A stretch of 49,853 nucleotides of DNA from an uncultured Pseudomonadota bacterium. Lineage in GTDB: Bacteria > Pseudomonadota > Gammaproteobacteria > Methylococcales > Methylomonadaceae. Below the pieces are notes generated by a model, which was not told the DNA's origin, did no database searches, and worked only from the letters and a program-made list of their open reading frames with translations. The stretch is from contig CAILJB010000058.1 of assembly GCA_903834465.1 (NCBI GenBank), positions 1-49,853 of the forward strand. Direction: 5' to 3'. Positions 17,760 to 27,130 of the stretch are shown here, in pieces (positions within the stretch are counted from its first letter, which is position 1; each line of letters opens with the position of its first letter). A program made the position numbers and the translations under genes.

Positions 17760-19661
17760 TCACAAGTCTGTATTATCGCTATAAGCATCTAACTGTTCTT
17801 GGGTTTCTAACCAGCGCATTTCGGCTTCTTCTAATAATTTATCCACTTGCGTTTTACTGTCCAAAACCGTTCGCAAACGGGCTTTTTCGCTGTCATCATA
17901 AATAGCTGGGTCAGCAAGTTGCGTTTCTAAATCTCGTTGCTGAGTATGATATTTTTCAACGGCGGCTTCGGCTTTTTTCAGCGCATCAAGTAACGGTTTT
18001 TGTTTTTGACGGCGTTCAGCATCGAGTTTACGTTGGTCTTTACGCGAAACCGTTTCGGTTTTTTCGGGCGAATTCGTTGCATCATTATTTCTTTTTTGTT
18101 CTGTCAACCATGCACGGTAATCGTCTAAATCACCATCAAATGGTTGCACTTTGTCATTTGCAACAAGCAATAACGTATCTGTCACAGAACGTAACAAATG
18201 TCTATCGTGCGAAACCACAACCATTGCGCCTTGAAAATCTTGCAACGCCACGCTCAACGCATGACACATATCTAAATCTAAATGGTTCGTCGGTTCGTCG
18301 AGCAACAATAAATTCGGATTTTTATAAACAATTAACGCTAAAACGAGCCGCGCTTTTTCACCGCCTGAAAACGGTTTTACAACTTCAATAACTTTATCAC
18401 CACAAAAATCAAAACCACCTAAAAAATTCCGTAATTCTTTTTCTGTGGCTTGTTTGTCGATTTGTTGTAAATGCCAGAGCGGACTTTCTTCTAAACGTAA
18501 TTGTTCAAGTTGATGTTGCGCGAAATAGCCCATGTTAAGCGCATCGGCTTCTAAGCGTTTGCCAGATAATAACGGCAATGTGCCTGCGAGCGTTTTGAGT
18601 AAACTGGATTTCCCCGCGCCATTTGAACCGAGCAAACCAATTCTATCGCCAGCGGCAATTGTTAAACTGACATTTGGTAAAATCGTCTTATTTTCATAAC
18701 CAATTGTTACGTCATCCAAAGTCAGTAATGGATTCGGCATTTTTTTCGGCGCAGGAAACGTAAAATTGAACGGCGAATCCACATGTGCCATCGCAATCAC
18801 TTCCATCCGTTCTAAGGCTTTGATGCGACTTTGCGCCTGACGAGCTTTGGTAGCTTGCGCTTTGAAACGGGTCACAAAACTTTGAATGTGCGCGATTTCA
18901 CGTTGTTGTTTTTGATAGGCGGATTGTTGTTGCGCGAGTTTTTCTGCTCGCATCCGTTCAAACGCGCTGTAATTACCCGTGTAGATTTCGGCTTGACCTT
19001 GTTCAATATGCACAATGTGATCGGTAATCGTGTCGAGAAAATCGCGGTCATGCGAAATCAACAACAACGTTCCTGCATAATGCCCGAGCCAATCTTGCAA
19101 CCATAAAACGGCATCTAAATCTAAATGGTTCGTCGGTTCGTCGAGTAATAAAACGTCCGAACGACACATTAACGCTTGCGCTAAATTCAAACGCATTCGC
19201 CAACCACCTGAAAAAGAATTGACTGGATGTTCCATTTTTGGCGCAGTAAAACCTAAACCATCGAGTAATCGCGCGGCGCGTGAATTCGCACTGTACCCGC
19301 CAATTACATCTAACGCGGCGTGAAGTTCGGCTTGTTTTAAACCGTCATGATTTTGTTCGGCGATTTCCAATTGTTGTTGCAACTGGCGCAATTCCACGTC
19401 GCCATCCATAACATAATCGAGCGCAGAACATTCAACCGCTGGCATTTCTTGAGCAACATGCGCGACCGCTAAATTTGGCGGCATGGTGAAATCGCCTTCG
19501 TCGGCATGGAGTTCATTTTTTACCATCGCAAATAAACTCGATTTTCCCGCGCCATTCGCGCCAGTAAAACCAACTTTTTGCCCGTTGTGCAATGTGAAAG
19601 AAGCGTTTGAAAATAAAACGCGCGTGCCGCGTCGAAGCGTGATGTTTCTGAAGTTAAGCAT
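17760..19661 (-). CDS. yheS: ABC-F ATPase, YheS type
   Basis: A 633-aa soluble protein with two ABC ATPase domains and no membrane part. Walker A motifs are GANGAGKSS and GSNGAGKSS, signatures are FSGGWRMRL and FSGGEKARL, and each Walker B region reads LLLDEPTNHLDLD. An interdomain linker (about residues 240-310) and a charged C-terminal coiled coil follow the YheS pattern. ABC-F proteins act on the ribosome to relieve stalling. ATG at 19661 follows AGGAAAAA. It lies 32 bp after the HNH gene and may share its transcript. Confidence 0.9.
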   Translation of the reverse strand: MLNFRNITLRRGTRVLFSNASFTLHNGQKVGFTGANGAGKSSLFAMVKNELHADEGDFTMPPNLAVAHVAQEMPAVECSALDYVMDGDVELRQLQQQLEIAEQNHDGLKQAELHAALDVIGGYSANSRAARLLDGLGFTAPKMEHPVNSFSGGWRMRLNLAQALMCRSDVLLLDEPTNHLDLDAVLWLQDWLGHYAGTLLLISHDRDFLDTITDHIVHIEQGQAEIYTGNYSAFERMRAEKLAQQQSAYQKQQREIAHIQSFVTRFKAQATKARQAQSRIKALERMEVIAMAHVDSPFNFTFPAPKKMPNPLLTLDDVTIGYENKTILPNVSLTIAAGDRIGLLGSNGAGKSSLLKTLAGTLPLLSGKRLEADALNMGYFAQHQLEQLRLEESPLWHLQQIDKQATEKELRNFLGGFDFCGDKVIEVVKPFSGGEKARLVLALIVYKNPNLLLLDEPTNHLDLDMCHALSVALQDFQGAMVVVSHDRHLLRSVTDTLLLVANDKVQPFDGDLDDYRAWLTEQKRNNDATNSPEKTETVSRKDQRKLDAERRQKQKPLLDALKKAEAAVEKYHTQQRDLETQLADPAIYDDSEKARLRTVLDSKTQVDKLLEEAEMRWLETQEQLDAYSDNTDL

Positions 19662-19693
19662 TTTTTCCTGTCTTTAAAATTTGGTGAGGCTGA

Positions 19694-20398
19694 TTAGCTT
19701 TGAATATAACAACTGAAATCAGAATTGAATTTCTCATCATTTTTGATAATTTGTCGCTTAAATGCCGTAAAAGCCGAGGCTGAATTTAGATGTGATTTTA
19801 TTTTTCTTAGCGCATGATTTTTATCATCTTCATCGCAAGCATCATCGTATTCAAACAAATAATCTTGAAAATTTCTTATTTCTTTTATAAGAGCTTTGCA
19901 TAAATTACCTGATGCAAGGATTTTATTTTTCGTTGCTGTACCATTAAAAACGGCTAGTAATAATTCTTTTGTCTTTTCTGTTCTTGGGATGTTATTTAAT
20001 GCTTCTATATTTACAGGTTCATGAGGAAATAGTCTGACCTCATATTTCAACGCATGTTCAACATCATCATTCAAATCCGTGCAATTCAAAATATCGTCAA
20101 ATTGTGCTAGTTTCGTGTTGTTGCAATGACCACACGCAAAAAACAAGTTATTCCAGTCAAATTTCAAATTTATATCTTTTTCCTTATGTGGTTTGAAATG
20201 TTCAATATGAATTGTTGTAGGTTCTTTGCTTTCACAAATGTAGCATTTATTTTTAGAATCTTTTTGTAATTGTTCTAACACGCAACCGCAATCGTATTTA
20301 CCACCTGTTTTACGCAAGCCTTGTTCTTTCTCCAATTCCTTCAATTTTTCTGTTTCTAAACAATCAGGCGCGGTTGGTGATTTCTCAAAATAAATCAT
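19694..20398 (-). CDS. HNH endonuclease, PtuB-like (Septu defence)
   Basis: A 234-aa protein with an HNH fold at about residues 50-100: CYICES...HIEHFKPH...FDWNNLFFACGHCNNTK. The HxEH, Asn and two CxxC-type pairs needed for metal and zinc binding are all present. This pattern matches the HNH nucleases paired with an ATPase in Septu and retron-Ec78-like systems (PtuB). The ATPase gene ends 6 bp upstream. The call rests on motif plus pairing. Confidence 0.7.
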   Translation of the reverse strand: MIYFEKSPTAPDCLETEKLKELEKEQGLRKTGGKYDCGCVLEQLQKDSKNKCYICESKEPTTIHIEHFKPHKEKDINLKFDWNNLFFACGHCNNTKLAQFDDILNCTDLNDDVEHALKYEVRLFPHEPVNIEALNNIPRTEKTKELLLAVFNGTATKNKILASGNLCKALIKEIRNFQDYLFEYDDACDEDDKNHALRKIKSHLNSASAFTAFKRQIIKNDEKFNSDFSCYIQS

Positions 20399-20404
20399 GG
20401 CTAC

Positions 20405-21586
20405 TTACCCTTTACGCGCCATTGTTTGTAATCGAATTTGTTGTAATTTGACTTCTAACTCATCAGCATAAAACTTCGGTAAATTGTTGAAATAATGCTT
20501 TAACTCGTCTTGTTCATCTTCTTCTTGTTCATTCAAAATGTCTTTTGTTGAAAGCTCTTCAAATCGTGCAATTTTGTTTTTAATTTTTTGCGAGTATTTG
20601 TCGGTATCAAAATAACTTTCAACTAACGCGGTGTAAGAATAACCAGAAAGGTCGGTGATAACTTCTTTGGTTTCTAAATCACAAATCACGGCATTACTAA
20701 TCGACGACAACACAAACGGCGAATGTGTCGTGACAATAAATTGCACATTTGGGAAGAAATCACACAAAAACGGCATAATCTTCTTTTGCAAGGCAACGTG
20801 TAGATGCGTTTCGATTTCGTCAATTAACACAATACCTTGCTGGTCGTAGGCTTTATTGCCATTTGCTTCCATTCGCAAAATCAATTCGGTGACTATGCTA
20901 ATCACAGCCGAATAACCATCGGATAATTCATTGAATGCAAACGGCTCGTTTTCACCGATTTTGATATGAAAGTTATAGTTTTTACGGTCAAAAATCAGTC
21001 GCAAATCAGGCGCATCAAAAATACTTTTTAATTGATTTTCAAAACGCTCAAACCATTCATCAATTTGTTTTGCAGCTTCATGTTCATTTTCATCTCTAGC
21101 AAAAGAACGTTCGGCTTTTAGATTAACGATGTATTGAATAAAATACTGATTAACTTTATCAGTCGATTGATATTGTTCTTTAAATTCAATTTTGTTTTTT
21201 CCTTTTGGATGAATAGGGTTATTGGGTTCGTTAAAACGTTTTGCTTCAAAAAATACAGTTAAGTAATTATCCTTTAAAGTGCGTAAATTTTTTAATTCAA
21301 GGAATATTTTTTCGGTTTCATAAATAGTACCCCTTAAATTATCTAAATAACTTCTCTCATCCGCATTTTTACGCGGTAGAGTTTTAACGAAGAATTCTGG
21401 GGTAAGCTGTAAGAGCCTATCCATAAATCTGGCTATTTTTGAAATCAAACTCGTTTTACTACTTCCATTTTTTCCAGTGATAATCAAATGTTGCCGTTTT
21501 TCTGCACTTAACGGAATATCAAAGTTTTCAAGATTACGCACTTTATTAACGTGAATCGAGGTTATAAAAACGTCATCGTTGTTCAT
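20405..21586 (-). CDS. SMC/RecF-like ATPase, PtuA-like (Septu defence)
   Basis: A 393-aa ABC-type ATPase of the AAA_21/RecF-like class: Walker A ITGKNGSSKTSLI near residue 35, signature-like FNELSDGYSAV, Walker B VLIDEIETHLH and a switch His in VTTHSPFVLSS. The insert between the half-sites is short. Such ATPases pair with an HNH nuclease in Septu (PtuAB); the partner follows after 6 bp. Shorter than the PtuA proteins I recall, so Septu-like is the safer wording. Confidence 0.68.
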   Translation of the reverse strand: MNNDDVFITSIHVNKVRNLENFDIPLSAEKRQHLIITGKNGSSKTSLISKIARFMDRLLQLTPEFFVKTLPRKNADERSYLDNLRGTIYETEKIFLELKNLRTLKDNYLTVFFEAKRFNEPNNPIHPKGKNKIEFKEQYQSTDKVNQYFIQYIVNLKAERSFARDENEHEAAKQIDEWFERFENQLKSIFDAPDLRLIFDRKNYNFHIKIGENEPFAFNELSDGYSAVISIVTELILRMEANGNKAYDQQGIVLIDEIETHLHVALQKKIMPFLCDFFPNVQFIVTTHSPFVLSSISNAVICDLETKEVITDLSGYSYTALVESYFDTDKYSQKIKNKIARFEELSTKDILNEQEEDEQDELKHYFNNLPKFYADELEVKLQQIRLQTMARKG

Positions 21587-21665
21587 GATTTTTCCGGTAT
21601 TGAATTAAATTTGCCTTAGAAGTAGTGAACGCAAATTGAATTACGTCCACTTTCGTTTTGAATTT

Positions 21666-22196
21666 CTACTCCGCCCGATCAATCATCTTTTCAGCTTGCT
21701 TTGCAAAAGCAAGCGCATCGCCTTTTTTCACAGTTTCAAGCGGAATCACTAGCGCGGTCGTCAAACTGATATAAATGTAGATGTAATGCTTGCTGTATTC
21801 GACCCGAACCAAATCTGACCACAACATTTTATGTTTACCACTCGGTGATTTTTCGAGTAAATACTGCGCTTGCTCAGGGTCAATAGTTAGCGTGTAAGTG
21901 CCAAACATCGCGTTTTTTTCTTTATAAGTGTAATTGTTGAGAATCTGGCGACGTAAATCGAGCATCATCACTTTCGGCGACAACCAACCCCACAACGCGG
22001 CAATCACAACGATATAGGCGGCTGAGTTTTTGTCGCCATAATAGAAATAATAAAAGCCTCCAATTAAAGCCATCACGGCTGGCACAATCCAACGGTTTTT
22101 GCGGATGTTGCTTTGGATGTCTTCGTTTCGGGTGAATTGCACTTCATTAAAGTGGATGAGGTCGTCTTCGCGGAATTCGTATTCAATTTCAAACAT
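21666..22196 (-). CDS. YcxB-like membrane protein of unknown function
   Basis: A 176-aa protein with an N-terminal soluble strand region, two hydrophobic helices (about residues 37-75: WIVPAVMALIGGFYYFYYG and AAYIVVIAALWGWL), and a C-terminal beta-rich domain ending in IPLETV and a helix, as in YcxB-like proteins. Function is unknown. It lies 36 bp after the ndh gene on the same strand. Confidence 0.6.
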   Translation of the reverse strand: MFEIEYEFREDDLIHFNEVQFTRNEDIQSNIRKNRWIVPAVMALIGGFYYFYYGDKNSAAYIVVIAALWGWLSPKVMMLDLRRQILNNYTYKEKNAMFGTYTLTIDPEQAQYLLEKSPSGKHKMLWSDLVRVEYSKHYIYIYISLTTALVIPLETVKKGDALAFAKQAEKMIDRAE

Positions 22197-22232
22197 GATT
22201 TTATTTTTATAGTTATTAAAAAAGTTAAAGGT

Positions 22233-23528
22233 TTAGTGCATTTTGATTTTAGCGTGGGCGGTGCGTCTAAACAGATTCGACAACGTGAGCATCGCCGTTC
22301 TGAAATAACCGTGGATGGCGATTTGGTGCATTTTATACAGCGACAAATAAACAATTTTCGCAATAAATCCACCAATACTCACAGACCCCATAAGATTGCC
22401 CATCAAGTTTCCAACGGTCGTGTAATTGCCCAATGAAACCAACGAACCGTAATCTTGATAAGTGTACTCGACCAATTTGCCGCCATTTAAACGATTGATA
22501 AGTGATTTTGCTAACGTGGTGGCTTGTTGATGCGCGGCTTGAGCGCGCGGCGGGACATTTTCATCATGACCTTGCCACGGACATGCGGCGCAATCACCCA
22601 TCGCAAAAATAGCATCGTCATTGGTTTTCAACGAGCTATCGACGATAAGCTGATTGATGTTATTAGTATTCAAACCATCCAAATTTTTCAACCAATCAGG
22701 GGCTTTAATTCCTGCCGCCCACACTTTCATTTGCGCTTCGATGATTTCACCATCGTGCGTCAAAATCGCATCATCACTCACTTCGACAACGCGCCGTCCT
22801 AATTTTAAATCAATATCTAATTTAATTAGTTGTTGCGCTGTGGCAATGGCTAAATTTGTCGGCAATGCGGGCAATAAACGGTCAGCGGCTTCGATAATGG
22901 TGAGCTTAACATTGCTGGATTCTTCCAAACCATACACGGCGAGCAATTTTGTTACTTCGTGCAATTCTGCCGAAAGTTCAACACCTGTTGCCCCTGCGCC
23001 AACAATGGCAATCGATAACGGTTTGTCGCTATTTTTATGAGCATGATTTTTAATATACGATTCGACCAATTGTTTTTGAAATTTAAACGCCTGCGAGGTA
23101 GTATCCAAAAATAAACAATGTTCATCCACACCTTTGATATGAAAGGTATTGCTCACGCTGCCAATTGCCATTACCAACGTATCGTAAGTAAACGTGCGAC
23201 GTGGGATTAACTCTTCACCAGCATCATTTACGGTTGAACTAACGACAATTTCTTTTGCCTGGCGATTCAAACCTTCCATGCGTCCTAAACAAAATCGAAA
23301 GTGATTGCGATGCGCTTGCGCCAAATATTCAATTTCTTCGGCAGCATCGAGCGTTCCCGCTGCGACTTCGTGTAAAAGTGGTTTCCAAATATGCGTTGAA
23401 CTGGCATCGATAAGCGTAATTTCTGCTTTGCCCGATTTTCCCAATTTACGACCTAAATGCGTGGCAAGCTCTAAGCCTGACGCGCCACCACCAACAATGA
23501 CAATTTTATGTACTGTGTTATTTTTCAT
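22233..23528 (-). CDS. ndh: Type II NADH dehydrogenase
   Basis: A 431-aa flavoprotein that passes electrons from NADH to quinone without pumping protons. The FAD site is KIVIVGGGASGLELA near the start; the NADH site is SIAIVGAGATGVELSAEL; a second FAD contact is IFAMGDCAACP. The C-terminal part (about the last 60 residues) is amphipathic and probably attaches to the membrane. I placed the start at ATG 23528 rather than an upstream codon at 23552. Divergent from the pqq genes. Confidence 0.9.
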   Translation of the reverse strand: MKNNTVHKIVIVGGGASGLELATHLGRKLGKSGKAEITLIDASSTHIWKPLLHEVAAGTLDAAEEIEYLAQAHRNHFRFCLGRMEGLNRQAKEIVVSSTVNDAGEELIPRRTFTYDTLVMAIGSVSNTFHIKGVDEHCLFLDTTSQAFKFQKQLVESYIKNHAHKNSDKPLSIAIVGAGATGVELSAELHEVTKLLAVYGLEESSNVKLTIIEAADRLLPALPTNLAIATAQQLIKLDIDLKLGRRVVEVSDDAILTHDGEIIEAQMKVWAAGIKAPDWLKNLDGLNTNNINQLIVDSSLKTNDDAIFAMGDCAACPWQGHDENVPPRAQAAHQQATTLAKSLINRLNGGKLVEYTYQDYGSLVSLGNYTTVGNLMGNLMGSVSIGGFIAKIVYLSLYKMHQIAIHGYFRTAMLTLSNLFRRTAHAKIKMH

Positions 23529-23623
23529 TCTTCTTATTCCCACCGGCTGCAAAAAATCATGATGTGCGGGGCATTATAACGAATCATTGGCGGTGTGACT
23601 TATTTTGCATCGTTTGGTGAGTG

Positions 23624-23652
23624 TTGCGTAAAAAAATAAATGCTTTTATACT
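23624..23652 (+). promoter_or_regulatory. pqqA promoter
   Basis: TTGCGT at 23624-23629 and TATACT at 23647-23652 are 17 bp apart, about 60 bp before the pqqA start codon. Confidence 0.65.
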
Positions 23653-23714
23653 TGCCTGAGCTTAGATTCTGCAAGCTAAAAAACACATTATAAAAACTTT
23701 CGGAGGTCATGATT

Positions 23715-23789
23715 ATGAAATGGGAAACACCACGTTATACCGATTTACGTTTCGGTTTTGAAGTTACAATGTATATCTACAACCGTTAA
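23715..23789 (+). CDS. pqqA: PQQ precursor peptide PqqA
   Basis: A 24-codon gene behind CGGAGG, too short for routine ORF calling. The peptide begins MKWETPRYTDLRFGFEV and continues TMYIYNR. It carries the invariant Glu16 and Tyr20 in the ExxxY arrangement that PqqE cross-links to start PQQ synthesis. It is separated from pqqB by an attenuator hairpin, which fits the need for excess peptide. Confidence 0.96.
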   Translation: MKWETPRYTDLRFGFEVTMYIYNR

Positions 23790-23812
23790 TCATTACCGGT
23801 TTAAAGACTAAG

Positions 23813-23839
23813 AAAAGGGGCGAATTGCCCCTTTTTTTT
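23813..23839 (+). terminator. Attenuator between pqqA and pqqB
   Basis: A 9-bp stem AAAAGGGGC / GCCCCTTTT with loop GAATT and a T run. It lies 24 bp after the pqqA stop and 27 bp before the pqqB start. Partial read-through would make pqqA mRNA more abundant than pqqBC. Confidence 0.85.
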
Positions 23840-23865
23840 CGAGTTTGTTTTTATGAGGTTTAGTT

Positions 23866-24774
23866 ATGAAAATTAGAGTGTTAGGTTCAGGGGCGGGCGG
23901 TGGTTTTCCACAATGGAATTGTAATTGTCACAATTGTCATCGTATTCGTCGCGGCGATATGAATGGTAGCACACGAACACAATCATCGATTGCTGTTAGT
24001 ACGGATGATAAAAATTGGTTGTTATTTAACGCATCACCCGATATTCGCGCTCAACTAGAAGCGTTCCCTGCCATTCAACCACAAAACGGTATTCGTGACA
24101 CCGGCATTAAAGCCATTATGCTCATCGATAGCCAAATCGACCATACGACGGGGTTATTGATGTTGCGCGAAGGGAAGCCGCTTGATATTTATTGCACTGA
24201 AATGGTGAAGCAAGATTTAACTACTGGTTTTCCGCTGTTTAATATGCTTAAAGATTATTGCACGGTTAATCATCATGATATTCCGGTCGATGGCAGCGGC
24301 TTTGAAATTCCAGTGATTGCTGATTTACGTTTTTATACTCAAGCCTTAAAAAGCAAAGCCCCTCCGTATTCGCCACACCGGCATGACCCGCACGATGGCG
24401 ATAATATTGGCGTAATCATTGAACAAATTTCAACCGGCAAAAAAGTGTTTTATTCTCCCGGTTTAGGCGAAATTGAACCGCATGTTATGGAAGCCATGCA
24501 AAATGTTGATTGTTTACTCGTCGATGGCACATTTTGGACAGATGACGAAATGGTCACACAAGGTATTAGTCATAAACACGCGCGCGAAATTGGACACTTG
24601 CCACAATCCGGTAAAGATGGAATGATTGAGGTGTTAAACGGTGTGAAAGCTCGTAAAATTTTAATTCACATCAATAATACGAATCCCATCTTAGATAATG
24701 ATTCACCAGAACGTAAAATGCTTGATGCAGCTGGAATTGAAGTCGCTTACGACGGTTTAGAAATCGATTTGTAG
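23866..24774 (+). CDS. pqqB: PQQ biosynthesis protein PqqB
   Basis: A 302-aa metallo-beta-lactamase-fold protein. It begins [23 protein letters not shown], with the Cys cluster typical of PqqB, and has [11 protein letters not shown] in place of the usual HxHxDH, the degenerate metal site of this family. PqqB is an oxygen-dependent hydroxylase acting on the tyrosine of the excised Glu-Tyr. Usual family length. Confidence 0.96.
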   Translation: MKIRVLGSGAGGGFPQWNCNCHNCHRIRRGDMNGSTRTQSSIAVSTDDKNWLLFNASPDIRAQLEAFPAIQPQNGIRDTGIKAIMLIDSQIDHTTGLLMLREGKPLDIYCTEMVKQDLTTGFPLFNMLKDYCTVNHHDIPVDGSGFEIPVIADLRFYTQALKSKAPPYSPHRHDPHDGDNIGVIIEQISTGKKVFYSPGLGEIEPHVMEAMQNVDCLLVDGTFWTDDEMVTQGISHKHAREIGHLPQSGKDGMIEVLNGVKARKILIHINNTNPILDNDSPERKMLDAAGIEVAYDGLEIDL

Positions 24775-24785
24775 GAGGTTTAAAA

Positions 24786-25355
24786 ATGGGAGTATTGCAA
24801 AAAAAACCATATTTGACCGAGCAAGAATATTTAGCATTTGAAGAAGCCAGCGACGTGAAACATGAATATGTTGATGGTGAAATTTATGCGATGGCGGGCG
24901 CAAGTCTTCAGCATAATTTAATTACCGGAAATTTATTTTTTAATCTTCGTGCTGTGCGTCGTAAAGGCGGGAAATGTCGAATTTTTTCTAGTGATATGAA
25001 ATGTCGCATTGAAGACGGAATTTTTTACTACTACCCTGACGTGATATTGGATTGTGGAACTATTGATAGCAATGCTCATTATACGCAGCAGCCGTGTCTT
25101 ATTGCCGAGGTTTTATCAAAAAGTACAGCGCGAACCGATAGAACTGAAAAATGGCTCACCTATCAAAAAATCCCTAGTTTGCGTTATTACTTGCTTGCGG
25201 ATTCGTTGCAAAAGAAAGTGGATTATTTTGAGCGAAACGAATTAGGCGAATGGTTTTATGCTGAATTAGAAGAGGGTGAAACCTTAACGATTGAATGCGA
25301 TGATTATCACGCTGTTTTAACGTTAGCAGATATTTACGAAGACGTTATTTTTTAA
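24786..25355 (+). CDS. Uma2-like (DUF820) putative restriction-fold endonuclease
   Basis: A 189-aa protein of the Uma2 family, a PD-(D/E)XK nuclease fold common in cyanobacteria and large filamentous bacteria. It starts with the typical [29 protein letters not shown]; active-site candidates are Asp in [10 protein letters not shown] and Glu in [11 protein letters not shown]. Function in the cell is not established for the family. It is inserted between pqqB (11 bp upstream) and pqqC (22 bp downstream) with its own AGGAGG site, so it is probably co-transcribed with them. Confidence 0.85.
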   Translation: MGVLQKKPYLTEQEYLAFEEASDVKHEYVDGEIYAMAGASLQHNLITGNLFFNLRAVRRKGGKCRIFSSDMKCRIEDGIFYYYPDVILDCGTIDSNAHYTQQPCLIAEVLSKSTARTDRTEKWLTYQKIPSLRYYLLADSLQKKVDYFERNELGEWFYAELEEGETLTIECDDYHAVLTLADIYEDVIF

Positions 25356-25377
25356 ACTTAACCATGAGAAAATAAAT

Positions 25378-26106
25378 ATGACCACAGAAAATACGCCTTG
25401 GACACGCGAAGAATTTGAAGCGCAATTGCGCGGTATGGAAAATCTTTACCATATTCACCATCCGTATCACACGTTGATGAATGAAGGAAAACTCACTAAA
25501 GCCCAATTGCAAGGTTGGGTGGCGAATCGGTTTTATTATCAAGTGTGCATCCCTATTAAAGATGCCAATATTTTAGCCAATTGCCCAGACCGTGAAACTC
25601 GTGCGAAATGGACACAACGCATTTTAGATCATGACGGTCATCCAGGAGATGTTGGCGGTATTGAAGCGTGGATACAATTAGGCATTGCGGTAGGTTTAAC
25701 ACGCGAAGAAATTACTTCTTTAAAACATGTTTTACCGGCAGTGCGTTTTGCCGTCGATGCGTATGTGAATTTTGCTCGCCGAGCAGAATGGCATGAAGCC
25801 GCTAGCTCTTCTTTGACCGAGTTATTTGCCCCTAAAATTCATCAACAACGTTTGGATAACTGGCCCACGCATTATCCTTGGATTGAACCGGAAGGTTATG
25901 CGTATTTTCGTAAACGTTTAACTGAGGCAAGACGTGATGTTGAACACGGTTTAGAAATTACGCTGGATTGGTATAAAACCCGCGAACAACAAAACCGAAT
26001 GGTCGATATTTTAAAATTCAAACTCGACGTTTTATGGTCGATGGCGGATGCCATGTATATGGCATATATTCACGAAATGCCGCCGTATTTTAATGTAGTA
26101 AAATAG
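25378..26106 (+). CDS. pqqC: Pyrroloquinoline-quinone synthase PqqC
   Basis: A 242-aa oxidase of the heme-oxygenase-like all-helical fold that performs the final ring closure and eight-electron oxidation to PQQ without a cofactor. Recognisable stretches are [34 protein letters not shown], and [21 protein letters not shown] with its active-site His. Normal length, ends in TYM-type helix ([15 protein letters not shown]). pqqD and pqqE do not follow. Confidence 0.96.
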   Translation: MTTENTPWTREEFEAQLRGMENLYHIHHPYHTLMNEGKLTKAQLQGWVANRFYYQVCIPIKDANILANCPDRETRAKWTQRILDHDGHPGDVGGIEAWIQLGIAVGLTREEITSLKHVLPAVRFAVDAYVNFARRAEWHEAASSSLTELFAPKIHQQRLDNWPTHYPWIEPEGYAYFRKRLTEARRDVEHGLEITLDWYKTREQQNRMVDILKFKLDVLWSMADAMYMAYIHEMPPYFNVVK

Positions 26107-26717
26107 ACTAGAATTCAAGCAAGTAGCCAATACCAGATTATTACAATCTGTGTTGGCTCGGGCTTTTAGATTCTACCCTAATAAACTCTCCCACCGCTTT
26201 TGTGTTGCGCCGATGCTTGATTGAACACTAACTCTGTGTATTTTAAGGTATTTTATAATTTTATCTGTCTAAAATTGTCCGCCCCAGCGAGGTACTTCCC
26301 AAACAAGGCTCTTATGACAATTATATGATTACCGAAAAAAATTTAATCAATAGCGAAACGCCTAAATTTAGCAAAACTCAGCCTGAGAGCTTTGAAATGC
26401 CCGAAGAAACGCAAATGCAAAAATAGCAACGTTGGGCAGGATTCGCAGAACCGTTGGGCGACAGTGCAGAATGCGATAAAAACAAATAGCGGTGAAATTG
26501 ATGACAGTAACGACGTTTATCGCGCAATGGAAAGAATACCGCATCCTGGCGATTAGTACAAAAGAAGCTAATGCTTATCGAGCCGCATACCAAAACTTAT
26601 GTCGTTAAAGGGATTTGAAACGCTCGATGAGAAAGGGAATCGCGCAAACGGGAATAGTTTAGGACACTCAACCGCTAAAATTTGGTAAGCGTTAGTATAG
26701 ATAATTAAACATAGTAA
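26107..26717. other. Gene-poor region with decayed coding traces
   Basis: No intact gene is visible. A weak hairpin at 26125-26158 (AGCCAA ... TTGGCT) may end the pqq transcript. A 33-codon frame at 26325-26426 and two out-of-register segments between about 26560 and 26690 look like coding remnants interrupted by stops and a frame change. The origin is not recognisable. Confidence 0.4.
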
Positions 26718-26809
26718 TGGCGGAGAGTGAGGGGTTCGAACCCTCGATGGGAGATAAAGCCCATACTCCCTTAGCAGGGGAGCGCCTTCAGCCTCTCGGC
26801 CAACTCTCC
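26718..26809 (-). tRNA. serX: tRNA-Ser (GCU)
   Basis: A 92-nt class II tRNA with long variable arm and encoded CCA. The acceptor is GGAGAGT, the anticodon loop CTGCTAA gives GCU, and the T arm reads GGTTCGAACCC. It follows csrA by 11 bp, the order found in many gammaproteobacteria. Confidence 0.95.
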
Positions 26810-26820
26810 GAATTTACTTA

Positions 26821-27021
26821 CTAGTCTTCGGTTTGATACGAAGAAACAGAATAATTCTGCTCTTTTTTGATTCGATCGTAAATTTCTTCACGATGAACTG
26901 AAACTTCTTTTGGTGCATTTACACCAATGCGAACTTGATTGCCTTTAACTCCTAAGACGGTGACTGTTACTTCGTCGCCAATCATCAAAGTTTCTCCTAC
27001 TCTACGAGTCAAGATAAGCAT
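26821..27021 (-). CDS. csrA: Carbon storage regulator CsrA
   Basis: A 66-aa RNA-binding dimer: [33 protein letters not shown], then [13 protein letters not shown] with the RNA-contact residues. It controls translation by binding GGA motifs in leaders. Its own ribosome site, AGAGGGAG, contains GGA, so self-binding is possible. Between lysC and tRNA-Ser as usual. Confidence 0.97.
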   Translation of the reverse strand: MLILTRRVGETLMIGDEVTVTVLGVKGNQVRIGVNAPKEVSVHREEIYDRIKKEQNYSVSSYQTED

Positions 27022-27048
27022 AACTAACTCCCTCTAATATTTTAGGCA

Positions 27049-27071
27049 CTTCGCCGTGTGACACGGCGAAG
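27049..27071 (-). terminator. Stable hairpin between lysC and csrA
   Basis: A near-continuous inverted repeat, CTTCGCCGTGT against ACACGGCGAAG, 27 bp upstream of csrA. No U-run follows on the minus strand, so it is not a classic intrinsic terminator. It may protect or process the lysC 3' end or shape the csrA leader. Confidence 0.5.
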
Positions 27072-27130
27072 AACAATCAAGACAGGGAAATTATAACAAA
27101 ATATGAAAAATAATAAAGCGTAAATCGTAT

